Positions 34,980 through 43,521 are shown, counted from the first letter of the stretch. The stretch is DNA of 64,000 nt from UBA11612 sp964475755 (GCA_964475755.1 CAYYXR010000007.1:1-64000); one strand, 5' to 3'. Made by a program: numbers and translations. The notes: generated by a model not told the origin, from the letters alone.

Positions 34980-35573
34980 ATGCAATTATTCTTCGAAACC
35001 AGGCAAACCTTCACAGTGATTTGTGTGATTTTATTGGCGCTTGTTGCGCTGCCTCAAAAGGCATGGCCAGCCGCCTCCGAAGCTGGAGAGGAGGACGCAG
35101 AAATCGTTGCTCCAAACCCTACAGGTCAACCGTTGCCAGACAGCCTTCCTCGAAGCACTAACCTCCCACTTCCTCGTTTTGTCTCCTTTAGAACGGACCC
35201 GATCAATATGCGCACCGGTCCGGGTGTTAGATACCCCATAGACTGGGTGTATTCGCGGCGAGGCTTGCCCGTCGAAGTGGTGGCTGAATTTGATACGTGG
35301 AGGCGTATAAATGACCCTGAAGGAAGCAATGGATGGGTTCATACCAGTATGCTGTCCTCAAGGAGAACGGCAATTGTAATTGGCGGACTAAGGCCGCTGC
35401 GTCGCACAAGCGAAAATGAAGGCCAGATTCTTGCTCAATTAGAGCCCGGCGTAATTGTGAGTCTTCAAAGATGCCCAATAGGAAGCTACTGCCGAATTGA
35501 GATCGACGGTGTTCAAGGCTGGATGCGTAGGGATCACCTTTGGGGCGTATTCGCCGATGAAGTCATTGAGTGA
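34980..35573 (+). CDS. Exported SH3-domain protein
   Basis: 197 aa. Signal peptide (FTVICVILLALVALPQKAWPA, cleavage near PAA). Two bacterial SH3 units: residues ~65-125 (DPINMRTGPGVRYPIDWVYSRRGLPVEVVAEFDTW) and ~130-190 (RPLRRTSENEGQ, GSYCRIEIDGVQGWMRRDHLWGV). It is the COG3807-type protein often found next to hydroxyacid dehydrogenase genes in Alphaproteobacteria. Periplasmic, probably cell-wall or protein binding. No catalytic domain is attached. Confidence 0.87.
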   Translation: MQLFFETRQTFTVICVILLALVALPQKAWPAASEAGEEDAEIVAPNPTGQPLPDSLPRSTNLPLPRFVSFRTDPINMRTGPGVRYPIDWVYSRRGLPVEVVAEFDTWRRINDPEGSNGWVHTSMLSSRRTAIVIGGLRPLRRTSENEGQILAQLEPGVIVSLQRCPIGSYCRIEIDGVQGWMRRDHLWGVFADEVIE

Positions 35574-35589
35574 GCCTCGAAGGGAGTCG

Positions 35590-36201
35590 CTAATCAAAAT
35601 CTTGAGCGAGCGCAGCTCGGGTATTTTCATGCAAAATCGCGATGTGTCCGTAATTTGGGTGACCAATACCAATTGTGACTGCAGCTCCATCCTTTTTAAA
35701 CGCCGCGATTTGTTCCGGCGTAAACGAAAAATGTAAAAAATGCACCGACGACGTTTTTCCGCCCGCCGTCGTTCTTTCTAAATCATCTTCCGGCGTCCCT
35801 TTCACGGAGTGTCCATCGAAAGAAATCGCTACCATATCTTCTATATGGCCTAGATTCGCGAGCGTTCTCCGGCGTACATTCTCGTCTTCAATCTCGATCA
35901 TCATGGTCGCAACTAACTCAGATCCTTGCGGGATGAGCGGGTTATAAGCGTTCAATTCGCCTTCAATCTGATCTTCTCCACCTTTCTCGATGAACAGCAT
36001 TTCTTGTATTTGCGCCCACATCGTATCGAAATTCTCGAAGTAGAGTGTAATGTGTGGTCCGATGTGAATCCGTCGGCGCTGTTTTTTCTCGACTAATGTT
36101 GCCTTATGCTGCCGACGAATCTTCGCGTATTCATCGAGCGGCATCAAATCTTCTCGGGTTATTTTTCGCTTCGGCGTGTCTTCCATTGTCGTATCCAACA
36201 T
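35590..36201 (-). CDS. DUF3501 family protein
   Basis: 203 aa. Matches the DUF3501 pattern: KITREDLMPLDEYAKIRRQH, IGPHITLYFENFDTMWAQIQEML, NAYNPLIPQGSELVATMMIEI, VHFLHF and a C-terminal IGIGHPNYGH. ATG 36201 has a full GGAGG site. The family has no assigned biochemical function but is regularly found with the HdrD/GlpC-like Fe-S protein and rubrerythrin genes that precede it here. A role in the same peroxide- or iron-linked redox system is inferred. Confidence 0.9.
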   Translation of the reverse strand: MLDTTMEDTPKRKITREDLMPLDEYAKIRRQHKATLVEKKQRRRIHIGPHITLYFENFDTMWAQIQEMLFIEKGGEDQIEGELNAYNPLIPQGSELVATMMIEIEDENVRRRTLANLGHIEDMVAISFDGHSVKGTPEDDLERTTAGGKTSSVHFLHFSFTPEQIAAFKKDGAAVTIGIGHPNYGHIAILHENTRAALAQDFD

Positions 36202-36225
36202 TGGTCCTCCGTGTTTCTGATTAAA

Positions 36226-37566
36226 TCAGACCAACCCGTAGGATTTGGCCAGAATCTCGATCGGATGTAACGCTTGCCTTTTCATTTGGGGCGCTTCATC
36301 CAAGTTTTCAAACCCTTGGACTAGATGCTTCCCGGCTAACGGGCATTCCGACGCAAAATATGATTTTCCCGTATCCGCCGCCCGGCGTACGGTTTGCCGG
36401 GCAAATTTAGTTGCAACTTCAAAATTGCCTTTCTTGATTCCCCAAGACCCGCCGTGTCCTGAACATCGTTCCACGACGGACACGTCTGTATCGGGAATCA
36501 GCCTTAGCATCTCCGCACCCTTCGGCCCCATGTTCTGGGCGCGGGCGTGGCATGCCAAGTGCAACGCGATTCCACCTGGCACGGGTTGAAGTCCTTCGGC
36601 CATACCATTTTGCTGTGCAATTTCGACGACATACTCCGTGATATCGTACGTCGATTGAGCGAGTGCTTTTACATTTTCATCATTTGGAACAATCAAAGGC
36701 CATTCAAACTTCATCATTAGCGCACAGCTAGGGACTAAAGCGATAACGTCCTTCTCCTGATCAATATATGGCCTTAGGAACGCCGCGATCGACTTGGCCT
36801 TTTCGGCTACGCGCGCAATATCCCCTTGCTCAAGTTGAGGCATGCCGCAGCACTCTGGATATACGACTTCGGCATTCACACCGTTTTTGGCCAAGACCTT
36901 GAGCGCGGCCTCACCAATGTCAGGGTTGTTGTAGTTGGCAAAGCAGGTTGCGAAGATCACGGCATTGCGCCCATATCCGGGCGCGCTGCGATTTACTTCC
37001 GGCGGAGAACCCTTTGCCCGCGCGACGAAAGGCGTTCCATGAAACTTAGGAAGCTCTGCGTCATGGTGAACGCCTGCCACGCTCTCCAAAGCAGGCCGCG
37101 TAAGACCATTGCCTCGCCGTGAGGCCCAATTCGCTAATTTTGGCGCAATCGCAGCCAATTTGCCGTTTCTATCAGTTTCGGTGAGTTGTTTGTCGAAAAA
37201 GGGTGCGCCGTCTTTCGCATATTCCGCCGCTCTGTAGCGTAACATCAGATGCGGGAAATCAATGTTGAACTCGTGCGGAGGAACATACGGACACTTTGTC
37301 AGAAAGCACATGTCACACAATGTGCACGCGTCTACGACGGATTTAAAATCCGAGCTCTTAACACCTTCCAGTTCTTCGTCCTCTGCTTCATCTATAAGAT
37401 CGAACAGTCGGGGAAATGAGTCGCACAAATTGAAGCATCGGCGGCATCCGTGGCAAATGTCGAATTGCCTTCGCAATTCCGCATCAAGCTTTTCTGCGTC
37501 TATAAAGTTGGGATTGTTCCAATCGATAATGTGACGCGTCGGCGCTTCAAGACTTCCTTCTCTCAT
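36226..37566 (-). CDS. HdrD/GlpC-like Fe-S protein with CCG domains
   Basis: 446 aa. Two ferredoxin-type [4Fe-4S] motifs, C38-C41-C44-C48 (CHGCRRCFNLC) and C81-C84-C87-C92 (CTLCDMCFLTKCP). They are followed by two cysteine-rich CCG domains (ATCFANYNNPDIG...YPECCGMPQ and HLACHARAQNMG...ERCSGHGG) as in heterodisulfide reductase subunit D and GlpC. No membrane anchor, so it is a soluble electron carrier or thiol-reducing module. Conserved neighbours DUF3501 (24-nt gap) and rubrerythrin suggest it feeds electrons to rubrerythrin or a related peroxide reductase. Confidence 0.9.
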   Translation of the reverse strand: MREGSLEAPTRHIIDWNNPNFIDAEKLDAELRRQFDICHGCRRCFNLCDSFPRLFDLIDEAEDEELEGVKSSDFKSVVDACTLCDMCFLTKCPYVPPHEFNIDFPHLMLRYRAAEYAKDGAPFFDKQLTETDRNGKLAAIAPKLANWASRRGNGLTRPALESVAGVHHDAELPKFHGTPFVARAKGSPPEVNRSAPGYGRNAVIFATCFANYNNPDIGEAALKVLAKNGVNAEVVYPECCGMPQLEQGDIARVAEKAKSIAAFLRPYIDQEKDVIALVPSCALMMKFEWPLIVPNDENVKALAQSTYDITEYVVEIAQQNGMAEGLQPVPGGIALHLACHARAQNMGPKGAEMLRLIPDTDVSVVERCSGHGGSWGIKKGNFEVATKFARQTVRRAADTGKSYFASECPLAGKHLVQGFENLDEAPQMKRQALHPIEILAKSYGLV

Positions 37567-37621
37567 TGTCCATACTGCTCCACAGAGATGAAGTTTGAGA
37601 CTGATTGGTGGTCATAAATAA

Positions 37622-37659
37622 AAAGCCGGCCGATTAACCTTAGGTCATCGGCCGGCTTT
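37622..37659 (-). terminator. Terminator after rubrerythrin
   Basis: AAAGCCGGCCGAT (37622-37634) and ATCGGCCGGCTTT (37647-37659) form a perfect 13-bp stem. On the minus strand it is followed by a run of Ts (TTTTTATTT). It starts 19 nt after the rubrerythrin stop and sits before the Fe-S protein gene, so it limits read-through within the module and should give much more rubrerythrin mRNA than downstream mRNA. Confidence 0.9.
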
Positions 37660-37678
37660 GATCTGCGTATTTGCTGTA

Positions 37679-38098
37679 CTAGCTCAGCGAATCAAGAGCC
37701 TTCTGGAAGCGTCCGGCATGAGATTTCTCTGCCTTGGCCAGAGTTTCGAACCAATCGGCAATTTCGTCGAAGCCTTCTTCGCGCGCCGTTTTCGCCATTC
37801 CAGGATACATATCCGTATACTCGTGTGTTTCTCCAGCAACGGCAGCCTTCAAATTGGCGCTTGAGTCGCCAATAGGCTCGCCTGTAGCTGGATCGCCGAC
37901 AGTTTCCAAGTACTCCAAATGACCGAAAGCATGGCCCGTTTCACCTTCCGCGGTGGAACGGAACAGCGATGACACCTCGTTTTGGCCTTCTACGTCTGCT
38001 TTTTGTGCAAAGTAGAGGTACCGGCGATTTGCTTGGCTTTCGCCGGCAAAAGCCGCTTTTAAATTGTCTTCGGTTTTGGATCCCTTGAGTTGTGCCAT
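37679..38098 (-). CDS. Rubrerythrin (diiron domain only)
   Basis: 139 aa. Four-helix ferritin-like domain with the two diiron half-motifs: AFAGESQANRRYLYFA plus EGETGHAFGHLE, and AVAGETHEYTDMYPGMA plus KAEKSHAGRF (E-x2-H and extra Glu ligands). The C-terminal rubredoxin domain is absent, so an external electron donor is needed, perhaps the adjacent Fe-S protein. It reduces hydrogen peroxide in the cytoplasm. AAGGAG precedes the ATG. An Irr-box palindrome lies 128-142 nt upstream, which suggests haem/iron control. Confidence 0.93.
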   Translation of the reverse strand: MAQLKGSKTEDNLKAAFAGESQANRRYLYFAQKADVEGQNEVSSLFRSTAEGETGHAFGHLEYLETVGDPATGEPIGDSSANLKAAVAGETHEYTDMYPGMAKTAREEGFDEIADWFETLAKAEKSHAGRFQKALDSLS

Positions 38099-38225
38099 GT
38101 GTGTCTCCTTACGTGCGTTCCATTGGCCATTGCATTCTATTTCATAGGCAAGCCTGGAAATCGGCCTGCCTATGAAATCTATTATCGAATGGTTTTAAAG
38201 AACCGCGGTCAACGGGTCAAGTAGA

Positions 38226-38240
38226 TTAGAACCGTTCTAA
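38226..38240. promoter_or_regulatory. Irr box (ICE-like palindrome) upstream of rubrerythrin
   Basis: TTAGAA-CCG-TTCTAA is a perfect 6-3-6 inverted repeat that matches the iron control element recognised by Irr (consensus of the TTTAGAA-N3-TTCTAAA type). It lies 128-142 nt upstream of the rubrerythrin start and the irr gene is next door. Irr usually acts under low iron, repressing iron-using genes. Confidence 0.8.
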
Positions 38241-38244
38241 ATAT

Positions 38245-38257
38245 GCGAACGGTTCGC
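38245..38257. promoter_or_regulatory. Second palindrome beside the Irr box
   Basis: GCGAA-CGG-TTCGC is a perfect inverted repeat centred 18 nt from the Irr box centre and shares its core GAAC(C/G)GTTC. It may be a second, weaker Irr site or a site for another Fur-family protein. Confidence 0.5.
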
Positions 38258-38283
38258 AAGGCAATGACTGATGTGTGCTTGAT

Positions 38284-38697
38284 TCAGTCTTTGAGGCGGA
38301 TGATCACATCAACGCGAGATATCGATGAGCTCCGCGGCGCCTTTGGCAGGGACGATATGTCTACTTCGCCCAACGGAACGTCTTCTAGTTTGCCCGAGCT
38401 TTCAAAAAAGAAGTGATGGTGCTCACTCGTATTTGTATCGAAATACGACCCCATCGAATCTATCGATAGCTCCCGCAACAAGCCTTTTGATGTGAAGTCA
38501 TGCAGCGCGTTATAAATCGTCGCGAGCGATACATTGATTTTGTGGGCTTTCGCTTCATTAAACAGTTCTTCAGCGGACACGTGACGCGGCCCCTGTGAAA
38601 ACAGAATTTTGGCCAAAGCCAAGCGCTGCCTGGTGGGCCTCAGTCCCACGGCGCGCAAGCGATCTAACACTGCCGTTTCTGAACCGGGGTCTTTCAT
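38284..38697 (-). CDS. irr: Fur-family iron response regulator Irr
   Basis: About 137 aa from ATG 38697 (preceded by TTGGAG; TTG 38715 also in frame). Winged-helix part VGLRPTRQRLALAKILF and VSLATIYNALHDFTSKGLL, then the His-rich EHHHFFFESSGKLEDVPLGEV and the C-terminal LPKAPRSSSISRVDVIIRL, the tail typical of Irr rather than Fur or Zur. The cysteine-containing haem regulatory motif of Bradyrhizobium Irr is absent, but the HHH cluster implicated in haem sensing is present. A near-perfect Irr box lies 34 nt upstream, so autoregulation is likely. Confidence 0.9.
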   Translation of the reverse strand: MKDPGSETAVLDRLRAVGLRPTRQRLALAKILFSQGPRHVSAEELFNEAKAHKINVSLATIYNALHDFTSKGLLRELSIDSMGSYFDTNTSEHHHFFFESSGKLEDVPLGEVDISSLPKAPRSSSISRVDVIIRLKD

Positions 38698-38730
38698 GTG
38701 CTCCAACTTCTCCAACCTAGATATCCAATA

Positions 38731-38745
38731 TTTGAGCCGTTCTAA
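38731..38745. promoter_or_regulatory. Irr box in the irr promoter
   Basis: TTTGAGCCGTTCTAA matches the box at 38226-38240 at 13 of 15 positions and keeps one half-site intact. It is 34-48 nt upstream of the irr ATG, suitable for autoregulation. Confidence 0.6.
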
Positions 38746-39091
38746 TGTATCACATTGCCTTCACTATTTAAGCCCTTACGCGCGAGAAGCCAATAAAGTG
38801 CCAAAAACCGTAAAACTATAGCTACTTATAGCTATTTTGGCGCTTCCGGCGGACCGGGGCGCCCTGGGGGATGAGGGGGAGGAGAGGAAACCGCCGGTCC
38901 GCCTTAAGCAATGCACCAAAGTTCAATTTTGGTGCGCCTAAGAAATAATGAGTTTGGGGCTCTCATCATTTTCTACAGCAACGACGATTACTTCCCATTG
39001 TGTCCGAACTACGGCTATGACCTTACATCGCTGTCAGGTTGCTTGGTTGCGCAATAAAAGCGGGAAGCCATGGCCGGCACCTGAGTTTCAA
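38746..39091. other. 346-bp intergenic region with two long hairpins
   Basis: No gene was found. It contains a perfect 10-bp inverted repeat GGCGGACCGG (38848-38857) / CCGGTCCGCC (38894-38903) enclosing a G-rich 36-nt segment with runs of 4-5 Gs. It also contains a perfect hairpin GCACCAAA (38913-38920) / TTTGGTGC (38928-38935). On the minus strand these follow the cold-shock gene and precede irr. They may be a long 3' UTR, a small RNA or terminator structures; neither stem has a good T-tract. Confidence 0.5.
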
Positions 39092-39643
39092 TCACTCGGG
39101 AGATGCGTCTTCCGAAACGGACGCGTCGGCCCTGGTGGTATTCTGGGGTTCACTTAAAATTTCGATCCGGACCGCCATTGGTCCCTTTTTCCCGGGTCTA
39201 ACGTGCATCCGGACGTGCTGTCCAGATTCTAAGCGGTCCAAATTCGAACGTTGCAATGCACCGATACCGATAAACACATCGTCACCGCCATCAGGCATGC
39301 CAAAACCGTAACCTTTATCAACCGAAAAGAACTTAATTTCACCGTCCAATACAGTTTCTTCGCCATTTTCCGCTTCAGGTAAGTCATCCTGAACAGTGGA
39401 ATCATCAACGCGTTCGATAACTGAAACTTGAGGTCCCCGAGGTCCTGTCGCTAGGTCGCAGATGATTGTCGCGCCTTGACGCAACGTTCGAAGCCCAGCC
39501 CGTTGGACAACGGAAACATGCAAGAAGGCGTCCGGCGTGCCATCCGTCGGCGCGACAAAGCCGAAACCTTTAGCCGGATTAAACCATTTTACCTTAGCGG
39601 TTACGCCAGACTTGGCGTTCTCCCCCGGAGAAGACGACTGCAT
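39092..39643 (-). CDS. Double cold-shock-domain protein
   Basis: 183 aa. Two CSDs: the first at residues ~13-77 with RNP1 KGFGFVAP and RNP2 FLHVSVV, the second at ~98-165 with KGYGFGMP and VFIGIGAL. They are joined by an acidic linker, and an acidic tail follows. Tandem CSD proteins are widespread in Alphaproteobacteria, for example Caulobacter cspC/cspD types. They bind single-stranded RNA/DNA and act as RNA chaperones. The second domain has Phe-to-Ile and His-to-Gly changes at RNP2, so its binding is probably weaker. The upstream gap to glpK is 195 nt, so it probably has its own promoter and a leader of up to that length. Confidence 0.93.
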   Translation of the reverse strand: MQSSSPGENAKSGVTAKVKWFNPAKGFGFVAPTDGTPDAFLHVSVVQRAGLRTLRQGATIICDLATGPRGPQVSVIERVDDSTVQDDLPEAENGEETVLDGEIKFFSVDKGYGFGMPDGGDDVFIGIGALQRSNLDRLESGQHVRMHVRPGKKGPMAVRIEILSEPQNTTRADASVSEDASPE

Positions 39644-39838
39644 CGGTACCAGAAACCCGTAAACCCCACCCCTGAGCCCGAAAACATTACACTAATTTGG
39701 CCGGTCGCCAAACCAAGACTCGATCTAACTAGAGTTTGCTCGGGGACGCGCGTACGCAGGGCCACCATATATCGCAATGCACACAAATTTGCTGCATTGA
39801 AGCATTAGGAAAATACGCAGGGAATCGAAGTCAGCAAA

Positions 39839-41332
39839 TTAGCTGCGCGTACGCCTGACAGCGTCTAGCCAGCGGTTGATCAAGTCGCTCCGCACATTGT
39901 TCGCCATCTCCGGAGTCGCGCGGAATTCAAGGCGCCATGCCGCTTCTATATCGCTTAAAGAGGAAAACAGGCCACTACCCAAACCTGCGAGGTAAGCGGC
40001 GCCCAATACAGTTGTTTCTATGTTTGCAGGGCGCTCAACGGGTATGCCGCACACATCTGCTATGAATTGCACTAGCCAATCATTTTCAACCATACCTCCG
40101 TCCACTCGCAGCGCGGGCGGAGGCGTCACACCGTCCTGAATAAGCGCAGTTAGAAGGTCAAAGGTCTGGTACGCGACCGACTCGAGGCCCGCCCGCACTA
40201 CTTGAGCGATGCTCGAATCGCGCGTGAGGCCAAAAATCGCACCGCGTGCCATTGGATCCCAGTAGGGGGCGCCCAGGCCAGTAAAAGCAGGGACCAAAAA
40301 CACTTTCCCCGCATCAGTTGTGCCGTCCAAGCTCTTGGCTAGAGTTTCTGAATCTGCCGCGCTCTGAATCATATTCACATTGTCACGCAGCCATTGAACG
40401 ACTGTGCCAGCGTTGAAGATGCTTCCCTCAACGGCGAACGTTGTTTCACCCCCAAGTCTGTATGCAATTGTCGTAAGCAGCTTGTTTTTGGAGGTCACAG
40501 CTTTGTGGCCTGTATTAGCCAAGACAAAACACCCTGTGCCATAGGTGCTTTTAATCATGCCTGGTTCAAAGCAAGCTTGCCCGACTAGAGCACCTTGTTG
40601 ATCGCCAACGGCGCCGCGAATTGGAATTTCTACGCCAAATATTTCCTTGGAGGTCGAACCGAAGTCGCCGGACGTGTCCAACACATTCGGCAATAATTCT
40701 CTTGGCACTCGAAAGAGATCAAGAAGCTCTTCATCCCATATACAGTTATGAATATCAAATAGCATTGTACGCGATGCATTTGTCGCGTCTGTGGCGTGCA
40801 CCTGTCCTTGCGTCAGCCGCCAAATCAAAAAGGAATCTATCGTGCCAAAAGCCAGATTGCCGCCCCTGGCTGCTGCATATGCACCTTCCACATTGTTCAA
40901 TATCCATTCGAGCTTTGTCGCCGAGAAATACGAATCCAGCAGTAAGCCAGTCTTCAGTTGAATCTTATCTTCGTATCCATTCGCGCGAAGCTCAGCACAC
41001 CTTTCCGCGCCCCGGCGGTCTTGCCAGACGATAGCGTTGGTTAGAGGCTTACCTGTATCTCGCTCCCAGATCAGGGCGGTTTCGCGCTGGTTTGTTATAC
41101 CGACTGCGGCAATCCCCCGGGCCCCGCCCGATTTTTCAATGACATTTCGGCAGACTTCTACGACAGCGCTCCAAATTTCCTCAGGATGGTGTTCTACCCA
41201 TCCGTCTTGCGGATAGATTTGTCGTAAAGGCTTTTGAGAAACTGAAAGCGGCGTACCGTGTGCATCGAATATGACGGCCCGCGTTGACGTCGTTCCTTGA
41301 TCGATCGCTAGTATGCGCGGCGTCGCGGTCAT
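39839..41332 (-). CDS. glpK: Glycerol kinase
   Basis: 497 aa from ATG 41332. FGGY kinase signatures: ILAIDQGTTSTRAVIFD, TNQRETALIWERDTGKPL, GAVGDQQGALVGQ, STYGTGCF, VPAFTGLGAPYWDP and the C-terminal RVDGGMVENDWLVQF. The length and motifs are specific for glycerol kinase, which makes glycerol 3-phosphate from glycerol and ATP. No glpF or glpD is adjacent, so it stands alone in this window. Confidence 0.95.
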   Translation of the reverse strand: MTATPRILAIDQGTTSTRAVIFDAHGTPLSVSQKPLRQIYPQDGWVEHHPEEIWSAVVEVCRNVIEKSGGARGIAAVGITNQRETALIWERDTGKPLTNAIVWQDRRGAERCAELRANGYEDKIQLKTGLLLDSYFSATKLEWILNNVEGAYAAARGGNLAFGTIDSFLIWRLTQGQVHATDATNASRTMLFDIHNCIWDEELLDLFRVPRELLPNVLDTSGDFGSTSKEIFGVEIPIRGAVGDQQGALVGQACFEPGMIKSTYGTGCFVLANTGHKAVTSKNKLLTTIAYRLGGETTFAVEGSIFNAGTVVQWLRDNVNMIQSAADSETLAKSLDGTTDAGKVFLVPAFTGLGAPYWDPMARGAIFGLTRDSSIAQVVRAGLESVAYQTFDLLTALIQDGVTPPPALRVDGGMVENDWLVQFIADVCGIPVERPANIETTVLGAAYLAGLGSGLFSSLSDIEAAWRLEFRATPEMANNVRSDLINRWLDAVRRTRS

Positions 41333-41410
41333 GAAAGCCGCCCTCCCTGGGCAGTTTGCCACTGCAGAGGGGCGATCCTAAACCAAGATTGGGAATCGTC
41401 GGAGTCTGTA

Positions 41411-41638
41411 TCAGGCTACTTGATCAATTTCGCCTTCTTGACCAGCGGTGCCGTCAAGAAAGGATTGCCAATCGTAGCCCTCATCTTCGTCTGTGATGTT
41501 GAAGCTTTGTGCCCAGATTGGATCAGACACGCGTTTTTCGCTGGCTGTCTGAATTTGTTTTTCTGCCCGGCCAAGGTTTCGCTCGGTTATAATCGCCATG
41601 CGAGAAGCGCCGTGATCTTTGTAGACGATTAACGCCAT
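41411..41638 (-). CDS. Small hypothetical protein
   Basis: 75 aa, not recognised. MALIVYKDHGASRMAIITER, then an acidic tail (ITDEDEGYDWQSFLDG). No signal peptide, membrane segment or cysteine motif. Its ATG directly follows the TGA of the cNMP/TPR gene (TGAATG), so it is translationally coupled and may work with it. Reality is supported by that junction only. Confidence 0.5.
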   Translation of the reverse strand: MALIVYKDHGASRMAIITERNLGRAEKQIQTASEKRVSDPIWAQSFNITDEDEGYDWQSFLDGTAGQEGEIDQVA

Positions 41639-43384
41639 TCAAAACGCCTCGGAAGATTGGCGCATATACTCCCACTCACCGGTGTGTTTGGCGAGTAGGA
41701 ACATCGCCGACCCCAGGGTGTTTTGAATGGACGCCCATTGCAAAGGTGCGGTATCGGGAGTGCGAACCTGCAACGAAGACACGCAGCATCTTACCGCGTA
41801 TTCAAGAATGGGAACGCTTCGAATGTTGTCCCCATATACCTGAAGTATTTGAGCTAACGTATTGGAGATTTCCGACCAACGGATAGGGTGTGAATACTTG
41901 TTAAATATCTGGCGCGAGGCCTGACAAGCGTGAATAGCTTCCCGTAGTGCGTTGTCATCGCCGATCGCCATATCGATTTTATAAAGGACGCAGCCAAGCC
42001 TGTATTTCATTAGGCCCCAATCAGCAGTTTGCTTGCTGCGAGAAATGTGCATGAGCGCTCTGCGATAGGCGTCTGCGGCTTGTTCAAGGCAATCGCTGTC
42101 GTTGGATCTCTCGGCAATAATCTGAAGGGTTAGCCCCAATTGTTGGTAAAGCTGGCCAAGAAGCGGTCCTTGGTCATTTGTGGTGAGTTCAACGGCTGCC
42201 TTCCACGCTTCGACTGCCGTGTGGAACCAAGCGCGGTCACCTTCCAGCTGCGCGCATATGGCGCAGGCATTTCCATAGCTGAAAAGTATTGATGCGCGCT
42301 CAGCCGGCTCCATCGCCGTCGAGGGGTCAAGCCCCATCGTCTTTGCCGCCGCTGCGATGGAAGGCAGCGCGGACCGCAAGATTCGACCCTGCGAAAAGCT
42401 ACGCGGATCGATTGCAGACAGAATGACCGCGCGAACCAGAGGTGTCCAATCACTATAGAAATCCACAGGAACGGTTAGAACATTCAATGACGTAAAGCGG
42501 CCGGGCCTTTCACCCGGACTCAAGGCTGTGCCCGTAAAATGAATTTCCAGGTTTCTTCCGGTCGGATCTATTCCCCCCCAAATCAGAAGGTCGGCGTTGT
42601 GCTCAACCATCCAACGCCGCCCCTCTCGCGTTGCTCGCTTGATCACATCATCGTTTAAATACCCGCCGGGCTCACCCAGACCGGGAATGAATTGGGTCAG
42701 GTCTCTGTCAACTCCCACTACCCGCGTTCCGGGGATTCCATCCAGCGCCTGAAGGAGATGCTGGTGTTGCATGTCTTCATAGTCGTCTTGGAATTTTACA
42801 ACCATGATCGAAAGATCACTCGGTGCCGGCGCTTTTGACTTTCTGCCGGGTCGCCGGGTTGGATCTTTGACGAACGTGTCGATAACCTTCTCGAGTAAAT
42901 TAGGCTTACGTTCGCCGATGAGGTTTGTAGGCAGCGGTCGTCCGACGCGAACAGGAGGCGGCGCTCCGAGCTCGCCGCTGGAGTCGTCCACAGGAACGGG
43001 CAATTTCGCTGCAGCGGCTTTGAACGCTTCTGCGCGGACGATGTCCTGACCGGCAGGCGAACGCATGCGTTTTGCCAGCTTGGTCATGACCTTTAGCGCC
43101 GTGTCGGGGTCTGCTTCGACTTGGCTCAGAAATTCGTCACGCGAGATGGCTTTAACTGCAACGGCGCCCCTCGCACGAGCCGTTGCCGTACGCGGAGAGC
43201 TGTCCAGAATGCCCATTTCCCCAAAGAGTTCACCGGCGCGATGGCGTGCCAAAACGACAGGCCCTTCAGGCCCATCTCTGAGCAGTTCGACTGAGCCCTC
43301 GAGGACTTAAAAAGCCCAGTCACTTTCATCTCCCTCGCGGTAGATGATTTCCCGATCTTTGAAGTTTCTTGTGACCGTTCGCAC
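41639..43384 (-). pseudogene. Cyclic-nucleotide-binding/TPR protein gene interrupted by an in-frame TAA
   Basis: 581 codons from GTG 43384, which is preceded by CAGGGA. Codons 1-25 (VRTVTRNFKDREIIYREGDESDWAF) and the sequence after the stop (VLEGSVELLRDGPEGPVVLARHRAGELFGEMGILDSSPRTATAR) form one continuous cNMP-binding domain. TAA at 43307-43309 stands where Tyr is expected (WAF-Y-VLEG). After the domain come a linker (APAPSDLSIMVVKFQDD), a region of unknown fold and C-terminal TPR-like repeats (~350-581). Either a real nonsense mutation, a base-calling error, or restart at a later TTG (43252) that keeps the phosphate-binding cassette but not the first strands. The downstream 75-codon gene is coupled to it. 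Confidence 0.75.
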
Positions 43385-43504
43385 GGAGATTCCCTGGGTA
43401 CGTGAACGCTTCTGCGCGACGCTGAAGCAGTACTCTCGTGCGAGAACGGTTTAATAAAGGTTAAGGCTCAAAAGATATTTAAGGACCCAGCCCAGCATCT
43501 ATTG

Positions 43505-43520
43505 TGACGTATATACGTCA
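43505..43520. promoter_or_regulatory. Perfect 16-bp palindrome between marR and the cNMP gene
   Basis: TGACGTATATACGTCA is its own reverse complement. It lies 1 nt beyond the marR stop and 121 nt upstream of the interrupted cNMP/TPR gene. A dimeric regulator site is the likely reading. The upstream MarR protein is a candidate binder, but the site differs from the palindrome at the marR start. Confidence 0.5.
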
Positions 43521-43521
43521 T

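Noticed and set aside
38746..39091. 6S RNA, tmRNA, SRP RNA or RNase P RNA
   Set aside because: No tRNA-like ends, SRP Alu/S-domain loops or RNase P conserved stretches were recognised, and 6S cannot be called from two stems alone. No T-tract terminators for either strand.
39786..39840. AATTTGCTG/CAGCAAATT repeat at the end of glpK as a terminator
   Set aside because: The 9-bp arms are 37 nt apart with no T-tract and one overlaps the glpK stop codon; probably chance.
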